Shown: positions 28,858-38,400 of the stretch, piece after piece
How the letters are laid out: every line of letters begins with the position of its first letter
Position numbering within the stretch: position 1 is the first letter of the stretch
Source of the DNA: Haloprofundus salinisoli
Lineage (GTDB): Archaea > Halobacteriota > Halobacteria > Halobacteriales > Haloferacaceae
Direction: 5' to 3'
Assembly: GCF_020097815.1 (NCBI RefSeq)
Contig: NZ_CP083663.1
Coordinates: 2,852,001 to 2,916,000, forward strand
Length of the DNA stretch: 64,000 bases
Notes under the pieces: model-generated
Seen by the model: the letters and a program-made list of their open reading frames with translations, nothing else
What the model was told of the DNA's origin: nothing
The model's database searches: none
Position numbers and translations under genes: made by a program

Positions 28858-30254
28858 TCCGAGATGGTGTCCAGATTGGTTTTCGAGTCGCCGTGCTGGA
28901 CCCAGACGGTCTTCTGATTGACGAACTCTCGGACGCCGTGCTCTGAGAGCTCGCGGCCGTAGCCCGAATCTTTGACGCCGCCGAACGGTACCCGCGGGTC
29001 GGATTTGACGATCTCGTTGACGAAACAGCAGCCGGCGTCGAACTGCCGGGCGAACCGCTCCCCCCTCTCGGGGTCGCCGGTCCAGACGCTCGCACCGAGC
29101 CCGAACGGCGTGTCGTTGGCCCGCTCGATGGCCTCTTTCTCGCTGTCGACACGCCACAGCGACGCGACGGGGCCGAATATCTCGTCGTGGGCCGCCGGCG
29201 TCCCATCCGGGACGTCAGAGAGGACCGTCGCCGGGTAGTACGCCCCCTCTCGATCCATCGGTTCGCCGCCGGTGAGCACCGTTGCGCCGGCGTCTGCCGT
29301 CTCTTCGACCTGTTCGTGGAGGCTCTCCATCAGGCTCTCTTGGGCCTGCGGGCCGAGTTCCGTCTCCTCGTCCATCGGGTCGCCGACGGTGAGCGCCTCC
29401 ATCTCCTCGACGAACCGTTCTTCGAAGTCGTCGTACACCTCGTCCATCACGATGAACCGCTTGGCCGCGATGCAGGACTGGCCGTTGTTCTGCACCCGGC
29501 CGTAGACGGCGCTCCCGACCGCGCGCTCGATATCGGCGTCGTCGAGGACGACGAAGGGGTCGCTCCCCCCGAGTTCCAACACCGACTTCTTCAGGTTCTC
29601 GCCTGCGGCCGACCCGACGGCGCTCCCGGCGGCGGCGCTGCCGGTGAGCGTCACGCCCGCCAAGCGATCGTCCTCGATGATGCCGTTCACGAGATCAGAG
29701 CCGATGAGAAGCGACTGAAACGCGCCGTCGGGGAAGCCGGCTTCCGAGAACACGTCTTCGATGGCCTTCGCACAGCCGGGGACGTTCGAGGCGTGTTTCA
29801 GGAGGCCGACGTTGCCCGCCGCGAGGTTCGGCGCGGCGAAGCGGAACACCTGCCAGAACGGGAAGTTCCACGGCATAATCGCCAAAATCGGTCCGAGCGG
29901 TTCGTAGCTCACGAACGCGTGTGCGTCGGCTTCTGTACCAATGACCTCGTCTTGGAGGTGTTCTGCGGCCGTCTCGGCGTAGTAATCGCAGACCCACGCG
30001 CACTTTTCGACCTCCGAACGCGCCTGCGAGATGGGTTTGCCCATCTCGCGCGCCATCAGTTCGGCGTACTCGTCGACGTTGTCGCGGAGCACGTCGCCCG
30101 CCTTCTTCAACAGCGAACAGCGGTGGGTGAAACTCGTGTCGCTCCACTCCTCGAACGTCTCCGTCGCGGTGTCGAGGGCGTTGTCGACGGTCTCCTCGCC
30201 GTCGTCGCGGTACGTGTCCAGTTGCTCGCCAGTCGTCGGATTGACGCTCTCCAT
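28854..30254 (-). CDS. NAD(P)-dependent aldehyde dehydrogenase, succinate-semialdehyde dehydrogenase-like
   Basis: This is a 466-residue aldehyde dehydrogenase superfamily member. The catalytic nucleophile is Cys in [14 protein letters not shown], and the general base Glu lies in [18 protein letters not shown]. The NAD(P)-binding segment [28 protein letters not shown] is typical of succinate-semialdehyde and related dehydrogenases. It oxidises an aldehyde to its acid; the specific substrate is unknown. I chose the ATG at 30254 ([12 protein letters not shown]), the family-typical N-terminus; an ATG at 30281 adds nine residues. Its stop overlaps the start of the ThDP-enzyme gene (ATGA), indicating translational coupling and a probable shared pathway. 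Confidence 0.88.
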   Translation of the reverse strand: MESVNPTTGEQLDTYRDDGEETVDNALDTATETFEEWSDTSFTHRCSLLKKAGDVLRDNVDEYAELMAREMGKPISQARSEVEKCAWVCDYYAETAAEHLQDEVIGTEADAHAFVSYEPLGPILAIMPWNFPFWQVFRFAAPNLAAGNVGLLKHASNVPGCAKAIEDVFSEAGFPDGAFQSLLIGSDLVNGIIEDDRLAGVTLTGSAAAGSAVGSAAGENLKKSVLELGGSDPFVVLDDADIERAVGSAVYGRVQNNGQSCIAAKRFIVMDEVYDDFEERFVEEMEALTVGDPMDEETELGPQAQESLMESLHEQVEETADAGATVLTGGEPMDREGAYYPATVLSDVPDGTPAAHDEIFGPVASLWRVDSEKEAIERANDTPFGLGASVWTGDPERGERFARQFDAGCCFVNEIVKSDPRVPFGGVKDSGYGRELSEHGVREFVNQKTVWVQHGDSKTNLDTISE

Positions 30255-30313
30255 GGCTTCGATGACGGACGCGAGTCGCATAGTCGTTCGCTGGTAAGCG
30301 AAGGCCCCTCCCT

Positions 30314-30913
30314 TCAGAAGAAGAGGAGAAGCGCCGTCACGCCCACCGTCGGTACGGTGAAGACCACGTAGATGATTTTACTCCAGCCGAACACCTTCCG
30401 GCCGTCGAGCGGGCCGAACGGAATCATGTTGAACGCGGCCAAGAAGAGATTGATGATGACGCCGAGGTTGGCGACTTCGGCGAGGAATCCGCCCGCAGGG
30501 ACGGAGAGCGCGAGCGGGATGAAAAGCAGCGCCAACGCGACGTTGACCGCCGGTCCCGCGAGCGCGATGAGGCCGTGCTGACGATTCGTGAGCATCCCGC
30601 GGTGGTGAACCGCACCCGGTGCGGCGAAGATGAAGCCCAGAAACGCGCTCAGAAGCGCCAGCAACAGCATGCTGTAGTCGGCGCGGAACTCCGCGACCTG
30701 CCCGTAGTGGACGGCGACGACTTTGTGTCCGAGCTCGTGCAGCAGGAAGCCGACGCCCGCCGTCAGCAGACTGACGACGAGTCCGGAGACCAGCCCCTGT
30801 TCGAGCAGTCTGAAGGGATCGCCGCCGGCGAAAAACAGCGCGAAGGCGACGCCGAGAGCGACCCACGCGACGGCGAGGTCGCGCATCTCGCGACCGCTGA
30901 AGGTGAGATTCAC
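30314..30913 (-). CDS. Site-2 protease family (M50) membrane metalloprotease
   Basis: This 199-residue membrane protein has the zinc-binding HELGH motif (LLHELGHKVVAVHYG) in a transmembrane helix and the second ligand motif in FNMIPFGPLDG, the NxxPxxxLDG form of M50 proteases. Five to six hydrophobic helices are predicted by eye. It probably cleaves a membrane-embedded substrate. It starts with GTG at 30913, which gives a family-like MNLTFSGREMRDLA N-terminus, and this GTG overlaps the TGA of the upstream TraB gene by 4 nt (GTGA). Co-translation with TraB suggests a functional partnership. Confidence 0.82.
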   Translation of the reverse strand: MNLTFSGREMRDLAVAWVALGVAFALFFAGGDPFRLLEQGLVSGLVVSLLTAGVGFLLHELGHKVVAVHYGQVAEFRADYSMLLLALLSAFLGFIFAAPGAVHHRGMLTNRQHGLIALAGPAVNVALALLFIPLALSVPAGGFLAEVANLGVIINLFLAAFNMIPFGPLDGRKVFGWSKIIYVVFTVPTVGVTALLLFF

Positions 30914-32586
30914 GCAACCGCCCCCCAGATGAGTTCGGCGCTGCTGCGTGCGCCCTCCAGCATCAGTCGGCTGACGGCCTCTGCGCCGCCGAGCTCCGCG
31001 CCGAACAGCGGCAGAATGTACGTCACGAACAGCAGGCTGGCGATGATGCTGCCGATGTTCGTCATGGCGACGACCATGATGAGCCGAAACAGCGGCACGT
31101 CGAACATCTGCCCCAGCAGTTCGCCCAGCGGCGTCTCCTCGTCGGTCAGCAGTTCGTTCAGCCGGCCGATATCGGCGACGTTCACCGCCGTGTGGCGCAG
31201 TTCCATGTAGCCGGTGAACCACCCCGGCGCGAGCAGCGGGTTGACCGACGTCATCCACGCGACGAGGCCGCCGACGGTCGCCGACGACCATCTGGCTCCG
31301 GCGAGTTTGGCGAGACCGGCCGCGAAGATGCCGTTGACGAGGAACCACGCGCCGAACAGTCGAAGCAGGAAGTCGTCTCTGACGCCCGCCATCGCCAAGA
31401 GGACGAAGAAGGCGACGAACCCGACCGAGACGAGCGTACCGATAACTTTCATCCAGGGGATACCCCGCTTCTTGGCGACGCCCGTCAACGACTCCATCGG
31501 CGGCAGCGTCTCGGTGTCTCGGAGGTAGTTCTCGATGCCCTGTTTGTGCCCCGCGCCGACGACGGCGATGACGTCTTTCCCCTGGTCGCGGAGGGCGGCG
31601 ATGTTGTGCGCGAGGTAGGCGTCACGCTCGTCGATGAGCGCTTCGGCCCCGCCGGGACTGAACGCCCGAAACTCCTCCATCATCACGCTGACCACGTCGG
31701 TGTCGGTGAGCTCCGACATGTCGAGTTCCTCGATGTCTTCGCCGCGGTCTCTCCCCGTTGCCGCGAGGACGAACCCGGTGAGCAGTCCGACGACGACGCC
31801 GCCGGAGATGCCGAGGACGAGGCTCCCGCCCACCTGAATCACGAACTCGGAGAACGTCGACTGGACGAACGGGTCCGCCAGGCCGAGCGTCGCGCCGCCG
31901 AGCAGCGCGATGGCGAGGCCGCCTGCGATGCCCGCGAAGATGCTGTCGCCGTCGTCGACGACGAAGGAGGCGACCCAGGAGATGGCGAGCCCGGAGACGA
32001 CGCCCAGCGCGGCCGACCCCAGCGACCGGACGAACACCGCGTCCGTGATGCCGAGAAAGCCGCCGAAGACGGCGATAACCGGACCGGCGACGACGCCGAC
32101 GAGCAGACCGAGTACGAGACCGACGACGCGAGCGTCGGTGACGCCGAAGGCGAGGCCGCCGGCCATCCGCAGTTTCTCGATGAAGCCCATCCGCGCCCAG
32201 AACCGCTGGATGGTCGTCTGGATGTCACGGTCGACCAGCGCCACGTCGATGCCGTGGTCCTGGGCCGTCTCGACGGCCGCGAGCATGTCGGCACCGGGTT
32301 TCACGTCGAACTTCTCGCCCATCTGCGCCTGCACGTAGGAAAGCATCCAGTAGGCGATGAACTGAAAGACCGTGTTCCCCTGCAGCAGTTCGCTGGGGTC
32401 GAGGTCGTCGGGGGTCTCGCCCTGCATCTGCCGGTAGCGCCCCTCGTCGAGCTCGACGGCGACCACGTCGGGTCGCTCGGCCTCGATGGTCTCTTCGACC
32501 TCGCGGACGCTCTCGGCGGAGACGTGCGCGGTGCCGACGACGCGCACGCGTCCCTTCTCGGGGGCGGACTCCGCTCTGTTACTCAT
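30910..32586 (-). CDS. TraB-family membrane protein
   Basis: This is a 558-residue protein. The N-terminal 140 residues carry the TraB/GumN-like (TIKI-type) core: VVGTAHVSAESVREVEETI and VVAVELDEGRYRQMQ, where the GTAHVS His and ELD acidic residues are conserved metal or active-site candidates; a later AVVGAGHKQGIENYL corresponds to the third conserved block. These soluble segments are followed and interrupted by many hydrophobic helices (about residues 140-270 and 375-555). Bacterial TraB relatives were named for conjugation but the fold is similar to TIKI metalloproteases; the archaeal function is unknown. The 4-nt overlap with the M50 peptidase gene suggests proteolysis or pheromone-like processing, which is speculative. 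Confidence 0.8.
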   Translation of the reverse strand: MSNRAESAPEKGRVRVVGTAHVSAESVREVEETIEAERPDVVAVELDEGRYRQMQGETPDDLDPSELLQGNTVFQFIAYWMLSYVQAQMGEKFDVKPGADMLAAVETAQDHGIDVALVDRDIQTTIQRFWARMGFIEKLRMAGGLAFGVTDARVVGLVLGLLVGVVAGPVIAVFGGFLGITDAVFVRSLGSAALGVVSGLAISWVASFVVDDGDSIFAGIAGGLAIALLGGATLGLADPFVQSTFSEFVIQVGGSLVLGISGGVVVGLLTGFVLAATGRDRGEDIEELDMSELTDTDVVSVMMEEFRAFSPGGAEALIDERDAYLAHNIAALRDQGKDVIAVVGAGHKQGIENYLRDTETLPPMESLTGVAKKRGIPWMKVIGTLVSVGFVAFFVLLAMAGVRDDFLLRLFGAWFLVNGIFAAGLAKLAGARWSSATVGGLVAWMTSVNPLLAPGWFTGYMELRHTAVNVADIGRLNELLTDEETPLGELLGQMFDVPLFRLIMVVAMTNIGSIIASLLFVTYILPLFGAELGGAEAVSRLMLEGARSSAELIWGAVA

Positions 32587-32712
32587 CGACCTCCGCTACA
32601 AGTTCACCCCTGTTATCAGTGTCGGAGTCGTGAACGAATCTCTCGACGAATTCGATGGGGGAGACGGACCGTCCTCATCCATGCTTTTGTCGCTCCCGCG
32701 CGACGCTCCGGT

Positions 32713-34065
32713 ATGACTTTCGTGCGCAACGCTGCCGACCTCGGCGGCAGCGACGCCCGTGAGACGGCGCTGGCCTGTCTCGACGCCGGAATCGACGCGG
32801 CGAACCCCGAACGCGTCGTCGCCGACGCGGTGGCGCTCGACGGCACGGCGTTGAAAATCGACGACAACAGCTACGACCTCCGCGAGTTCGACGACGTGGT
32901 CGTCCTCGGCGGCGGCAAGGCGGGCGTCGGCGTCGTTCGCGCGCTGGAGGACGTCCTTCGCGACCGCATCACCGGCGGTGTCGTGGTCGTCCCCGACCCT
33001 GCCGAACTCGACCGAATCGAAGTCGCCGTCGGCGACCATCCCGTTCCGAGCGAACGCGGCGTCGAGGTGACTCGGCGCTTGCTCGAACTCGCAGACGCGG
33101 CCGACGAACGGACGCTCGTCCTCGCTGTCGTCACCGGCGGCGGGAGCGCGCTCATGGCCGCACCCGCCGGAGACGTGAGCCTCGGCGACCTCCGGCGAGC
33201 CACGGACGCGCTGCTCGACAGCGGCGCGGAGATCGGAGAGATGAACGCCGTCAGAAAGCACCTCTCGGCCATCAAAGGCGGCCGCCTCGCCCGCGCCGCC
33301 GCCCCCGCGACGGTGGTCGGCCTCGTCCTCAGCGACGTCGTCGGCGACGACCTGAGCGTCATCGCCAGCGGACCGACCGCCCCCGACGAGACGAGTTACG
33401 CCGACGCGCTCGACGTGCTGGAGCGCTACGACATCGACGCGCCCGGAGCCGTCCGAACGCGACTCGAACGCGGCGCGGCGGGCGAGATTTCGGAGACGCC
33501 CCGGGCGGACGACTCCGTCTTCGACCGGGTCCGAAACGTCCTGCTCGGAAGCAACTTCAGTTCCCTCGCCGCCGCCAGAAACGAAGCCGAGTCGCGGGGG
33601 TACGACAGCTGTATCCTCTCCTCGCGGGTTCGCGGCGAGTCGCGGGAAGCGGCGAAGACGCACGCCGCAGTCGCCGAAGAAGCAATTTTCACCGGAAACC
33701 CGGTGTCCCCGCCGGCAGTGGTGTTCTCAGGCGGCGAGACGACGGTGACGGTCCGCGGCGACGGCACCGGCGGTCCGAACCAGGAGTTCGCGCTCTCGGC
33801 CGCCATCGAGTTCGCGACGGCGTGGCGAGACGGGGCCGACGTCGTCTTGGCCAGTGTAGACACCGATGGCCGAGACGGCGGGTCCGAGGTTGCCGGGGCC
33901 ATCGTCGACGCCGAGACGGTCGACGACGTCGCCGCGGCCCGAGCGGCCCTCGCCGACAACGACGCGTTCACGTATCTCGACGCCCGCGACGCCGTCGTCG
34001 AGACGGGGCCGACGGGGACGAACGTCAACGACCTTCGGGTGCTCGTCGTCGACGACGGCGAGTGA
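32713..34065 (+). CDS. Glycerate 2-kinase (MOFRL/DUF4147 family)
   Basis: This 450-residue protein belongs to the glycerate-2-kinase family that phosphorylates D-glycerate to 2-phosphoglycerate. The N-terminal DUF4147 domain (about 1-235) has VVVLGGGKAGVGVVRALE, VVTGGGSALMAAPA and AVRKHLSAIKGGRLA; the C-terminal MOFRL domain has VFSGGETTVTVRGDGTGGPNQEFAL and ASVDTDGRDGGSEVAGA, and ends ETGPTGTNVNDLRVL. These strongly match haloarchaeal and thermophile glycerate kinases. It fits entry of glycerate, for example from sugar acids, into glycolysis. I chose the ATG at 32713. The long frame open upstream is antisense to the TraB gene and not coding. Confidence 0.9.
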   Translation: MTFVRNAADLGGSDARETALACLDAGIDAANPERVVADAVALDGTALKIDDNSYDLREFDDVVVLGGGKAGVGVVRALEDVLRDRITGGVVVVPDPAELDRIEVAVGDHPVPSERGVEVTRRLLELADAADERTLVLAVVTGGGSALMAAPAGDVSLGDLRRATDALLDSGAEIGEMNAVRKHLSAIKGGRLARAAAPATVVGLVLSDVVGDDLSVIASGPTAPDETSYADALDVLERYDIDAPGAVRTRLERGAAGEISETPRADDSVFDRVRNVLLGSNFSSLAAARNEAESRGYDSCILSSRVRGESREAAKTHAAVAEEAIFTGNPVSPPAVVFSGGETTVTVRGDGTGGPNQEFALSAAIEFATAWRDGADVVLASVDTDGRDGGSEVAGAIVDAETVDDVAAARAALADNDAFTYLDARDAVVETGPTGTNVNDLRVLVVDDGE

Positions 34066-34118
34066 AGTCGACTCGCTGACGAAAACCGTTTTGTTCACCG
34101 ACTGGATACTCTCTCGAC

Positions 34119-34736
34119 ATGGCGAGAATGTTGCCCTCCACGCCCGACACCTCCGCCGCCGACGAGGCGGAACCGCGGGTCATCGGCGTCGACAGCGAGG
34201 ACGCCGACGACCTGCTGTCGGCGCTCTCCTCCGACACCGCCCGCACCCTGCTCTCGAAACTCCACGAGGAACCCGACACGCCGTCGGGGTTGGCCTCGCG
34301 CGTCGACTCCTCGCTGCAGAACGTCCAGTACCACCTCAAGAAACTGGAGAACGCCGGCCTCGTCGGCGTCGTCGACACCGTTTACTCCGAGAAGGGCCGT
34401 GAGATGAGCGTGTACGCGCCGTCGGACCGGCCGCTGGTGGTGTTCGCCGGGCGCGAGTCCGAGAGCACGGGATTGAAGACGGCGCTGAAACGCCTCTTGG
34501 CGAGCGTCGGAATCCTCGCGGCCGTCAGTTTCGTGGTCCAGGTCGTCGCCACCGGTGAGATCCCGTTTCTCGCGCAGACGGCCTCCGAAGGTGCTGATGG
34601 CGGAAGCACTGTCGCCACCTCCGCGGTCGAGACGACTGCGTCGACGGCACCCGCCTTCCCGCCGGGACTGGCGTTCTTCCTCGGCGGCCTCGTCGTCCTC
34701 GCGTTCGCCTTCGCGGTCTGGTACGCCCGGCGGTGA
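34119..34736 (+). CDS. Membrane-anchored winged-helix (ArsR-like) regulator
   Basis: This is a 205-residue protein. Residues about 30-105 form a winged helix (LLSALSSDTARTLLSKLHEEPDTPSGLASRVDSSLQNVQYHLKKLENAGLV), with the HTH recognition helix around SLQNVQYHLKKLEN. Two hydrophobic segments follow (LLASVGILAAVSFVVQVVA, about 127-145, and FPPGLAFFLGGLVVLAFAFAVWY at the end), separated by a Thr/Ser/Ala-rich loop. The N-terminal HTH would face the cytoplasm. This is a haloarchaeal layout in which a DNA-binding domain is tethered to the membrane. The signal it senses is unknown. It is followed, 134 nt later, by an independent DUF151 gene. Confidence 0.8.
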   Translation: MARMLPSTPDTSAADEAEPRVIGVDSEDADDLLSALSSDTARTLLSKLHEEPDTPSGLASRVDSSLQNVQYHLKKLENAGLVGVVDTVYSEKGREMSVYAPSDRPLVVFAGRESESTGLKTALKRLLASVGILAAVSFVVQVVATGEIPFLAQTASEGADGGSTVATSAVETTASTAPAFPPGLAFFLGGLVVLAFAFAVWYARR

Positions 34737-34870
34737 GCGTCTCGACACTCCGCCGCTGACCTATAGAGAAAATTGATTGTGTCGTTTGCGGTTCTCTCCG
34801 TCTGTAGTGTCTGTTCGCGCGAGTTGCGGGTCGCAGGTAGCTATTTACCTTCGACAACGAACGTGTGAGC

Positions 34871-35326
34871 ATGGAGCACACTGCCGAAGTAGAAGGCATC
34901 GGCGTCGGTGTTGGTTCCGACGGGACGAACGTCCCCGCCGTCGTCCTCCGCGCCCGCGAAGAGGTCCTTCCGATATTCGTCACGGCCGACCAGGCACAGA
35001 CCATCCGCCTCGGACTCGCCGGCGAACCGTTCGAGCGGCCGCTGACTCACGACCTGCTGGTCGAGATGGTGACCGAGTTCGGCGGTGCCATAGACGGCGT
35101 CCGCATCGACGACCTCACCGACGGAACGTTCTACGCGAAACTCGACGCCGAGCGCTACGAGGACGGCGAACCGGTGAGCTACGTCTTCGACGCCCGCCCG
35201 AGCGACGCCATCGCCCTCGCCGTTCGAGTCGACTGCCCGATTTACGTCTCCGACGAGATTCTCGACGCCGCCGGGCGACCGCCCTCCGCGATCGACCTCT
35301 CGCCGGACGACGACGACCAGTTCTGA
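34871..35326 (+). CDS. DUF151 (bifunctional nuclease-like) protein
   Basis: This is a 151-residue member of the DUF151/bifunctional-nuclease family. It shows VVLRAREEVLPIFVTADQAQTIRLGLAGEPFERPLTHDLLVEMV and VDARPSDAIALAVR-like block (FDARPSDAIALAVRVDCPIYV), the conserved end of the domain. Plant and bacterial relatives have been reported to have nuclease activity; the archaeal role is unknown. ATG at 34871 is the natural start; an in-frame GTG two codons upstream is possible. The stop is followed by the end of a convergent large sensor gene. Confidence 0.85.
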   Translation: MEHTAEVEGIGVGVGSDGTNVPAVVLRAREEVLPIFVTADQAQTIRLGLAGEPFERPLTHDLLVEMVTEFGGAIDGVRIDDLTDGTFYAKLDAERYEDGEPVSYVFDARPSDAIALAVRVDCPIYVSDEILDAAGRPPSAIDLSPDDDDQF

Positions 35327-35411
35327 ATCCGCCGGAGTTCGTCCGTCCGTTCTTCTCGACGTGTCGACGCGCGAATCTCGCTGCGATGGGTCCGGGGGTG
35401 CGCCCGCCGAC

Positions 35412-38400
35412 TCAGACGTTGGGACTCTCGGCGAACAGCGCGCCGAACACCTTGTTTTCTGCGCTCCGAAGATGCTGGGAGAACGTCGGCGCCGAGACGC
35501 CGAGGGACTCGGCGACTTCCCCGCCGGTGCTCTCGCGGGGCCACTCGAAGAAGCCGGCGTAGTACGCCGACTCTAGGACGGCACGCTGCCGCTCGGTCAG
35601 TTCCTCGTGGAACGCGCTCGCAGCCTGGTTCGAGCCGCCGGTACGCGTGATCTGGCGCTGCGAGCGCACCACCGCCGCCGGGTACGCCTCCTGGACGGTC
35701 TCGACGAGCTCCCGAAGGTCCGCTGTGACCGGGAGGTGGATGCGCATCTGGTAGTCGTCGTCTTCGATTCTGGCGTGCTTGACGTAGCCCCCCAACGACG
35801 CGATGGCCGAGAGCACTGGCGGCTCCGACATCCGGAGTTCGAACTTGGCTCGGCCGAACCCCTCGCTGAGGACGCGAACCGAGCGCCAGTGTGGCAGTTT
35901 CTCGGTGATCTTCCGCACGACTTCGAGGTCGTCTGCACTCGCCGTACCGTAGACGAGGTACTCGCCGCCGCCGATCGGGACCGACTGGTCGAGCGTTATC
36001 TCGTCGTCGGTGGTCACCCGTAGGTCGAGTTCCTCGAAGACGTTCTCTATCTGGAAGTTGACCTCGGTGAGCCGGTCGCTCGTGAGCGCGCGCTTGCGCT
36101 CGATGGCGGTGATGGCGTGTCCGACGACCTCGCCGAGTTGTTCCAACACTTCGCTCTCCTCCTCGGTGAACGCCCTCGCTCGTCCCGCGTACACGTTCAG
36201 GACGCCGTAGAGGTTCCCCTCGTACACGATGGGGACCGCAGCCGACGAACGGTAGCCGTACGCTGTCGCCCGCTCACGCCAGTGCGCGTAGTCGGGGTCA
36301 GAGAAGATGTCCTGTGTGACCTGTATCTCCCCTGTCTGTGCCGCCCGCCCCGTCGGTCCTCGGCCCCGCGGGTCGTCGGGGTCGACGGAGATAGTCGCGT
36401 CGTCGAGGTAGCCTTCGACGCCCGCTTCCTCGCGGAGCGAGACCGTCTCCGTCTCGGCGCTCACGTCGCCGACCCACGCGAAGAGGTACGAGTCCGTGGA
36501 GGCGAGCGCCTCACAGACCGTGCGTTCGATCTCCTCGCGCGTCGACTGGCTGATGACCGCTTCGGTGATGTCGCGGGCGACCCGGTTGAGGTGGTTGAGT
36601 GCGACGAGTCGTTCGCGTTGCTGTTCGAGTTCACGTTCGCGCTCGCGCAGTTCCGTGATCTCCTGCGTCACAAGCATGCCGGCGTACGGTTCGCCGCCCT
36701 CGCCGACGATGGGCACGGTCCTTGCCTGGAACACCCGGCCGGTCCACTCGAACTCGTAGCGCGTCGTCTCGCCGTCGAGCGCGTCCCGACAGTACCGGCG
36801 GAGGCGGTCACGCAGTTCGGCGTCCGAGGAGAGTTCGGCGACGTCGGCCCCTAACAGCCGCTCTCTCGGTACGTCGTACTCCTCGAAGATGGCCCCTTCC
36901 AGCAGCGTGTACCGCAGTTCCTCGTCGAAGAGCGCGACGCCCCCGTTGGGGAAGTGCTCCACGAGCGTCCGGTAGCGCTGCTCGCTCTCCTCCATCGCCC
37001 GCTCGTACTCGGCGTGCTCGATGGCCGTCGCGAGGACGTTCGCGACGCTCTGTAGAAAGTTCACGTCGTTCTGCGAGAACTCCCGTCGCTCGGTGGCGTG
37101 CGTGCCGAGGACTCCCCACGGGTCGTCGGGCGGACCGACGACGACGCTCATACCGCTGGTCACGTCGTGGTCGATCAGGAGGTCGGGCCCCGAAAATCGC
37201 GTCTCGGCAGCGAGATCCTCGACGACGACCGGTTCGTCCGAGAGCAGCGTGTACCCCGCCTGTGAGTTCTCCTTTGCGTCGACGGTCTCGCTGTCGACGA
37301 TATCCCCGTGCCGACCGACGCCCGCGAAGAGACGCAGCTCCTCGTCTTCGGGGCGATGCTCCAGAAGCTTGCAGTAGTCCATCTCGAGCGTCTCCGCGAC
37401 GGCGACGACGACGGCCTTCACGAGCGCGTCGAGGTCCCGTTCGGCGAGCGCCCGCTGACCGAGGTCGGTGACGACCTGCTGTTGGCGGACCCGCGATTCG
37501 AGTTCCCGCTCGCGTTCGATTCGCTCGGTGACGTCCCGGACGACCCCACACCGCCCGTCGCTCTCCGCCGTCGAGAACGGGGCGACCTGACTCTCCACGG
37601 GCACCTTCTCGCCCTCTTTCGTCAGGAGGTCCAGTTCGATGATTACCTCGTCGCGTCTCCCCTCGCTCACCTCTCTGGCCATCCGCTCGACCTGTGGCGC
37701 GACCGCGTCGTCGTGGACCGTCGTAGCGTGCGCGCCGAGCAGTGTCTCGCGGTCGTAGCCGGTCATCTCGCAGAAGGCGTCGTTCACGAGGACGAACCGC
37801 GCGTCCGAATCGACGGCGTAGATGCCGTCGTCGACCGTTTCGACGATGGTCTCGTAACGTTCGAGCTCGAATTCACGCGCTTTGCGCTCGGTGAGGTTCT
37901 GGAAGTAGACGGAGAGTCCCGTCTCGGAGGGGTACACTCGCACCTCCAACCACGCGTCGAGCGGCGGGTAGTACTCGTCGAACGAGACGGGCTCCTGCGT
38001 CTCCATCGCTCGGCGGTACTCGGTCTCGAACGCTCCCCCCACCGCCTCGGGGAACTCCTCCCAGATGTTCGCGCCGACGAGTTCGTCGGCCGAGCGTTCC
38101 AAAAATTTCTCCGCCGTCTCGTTGATGTACGTGAACTGCCAGTCGGCGTCGAGACCGAAGAACGCGTCGGTGACCCGCGCGAACAGTTCGTCGAGTTCGG
38201 ATCGGAGCTCGTCGCGCTCGCGCCGCAGCCACTCGGCCTGCTGCTTCAGTTGGGTGATGTCGTCGCCGACGACCACGACCTGTTCGACCTCTCCGTCGTC
38301 GACGAGCGGCATCGCGTTGACGGAGTACCAGCGCCGCTCGCCGTCGGGGTGTTCCATCTGCGCCTGCCAATCGTACACCGGTTCGCCCCGTTCGAGTGCC

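Noticed and set aside
31192-32712. A long N-terminal extension of glycerate kinase
   Set aside because: The frame is antisense to the TraB gene and has Asp/Glu/Arg-rich composition without domain content; the ATG at 32713 fits the family.
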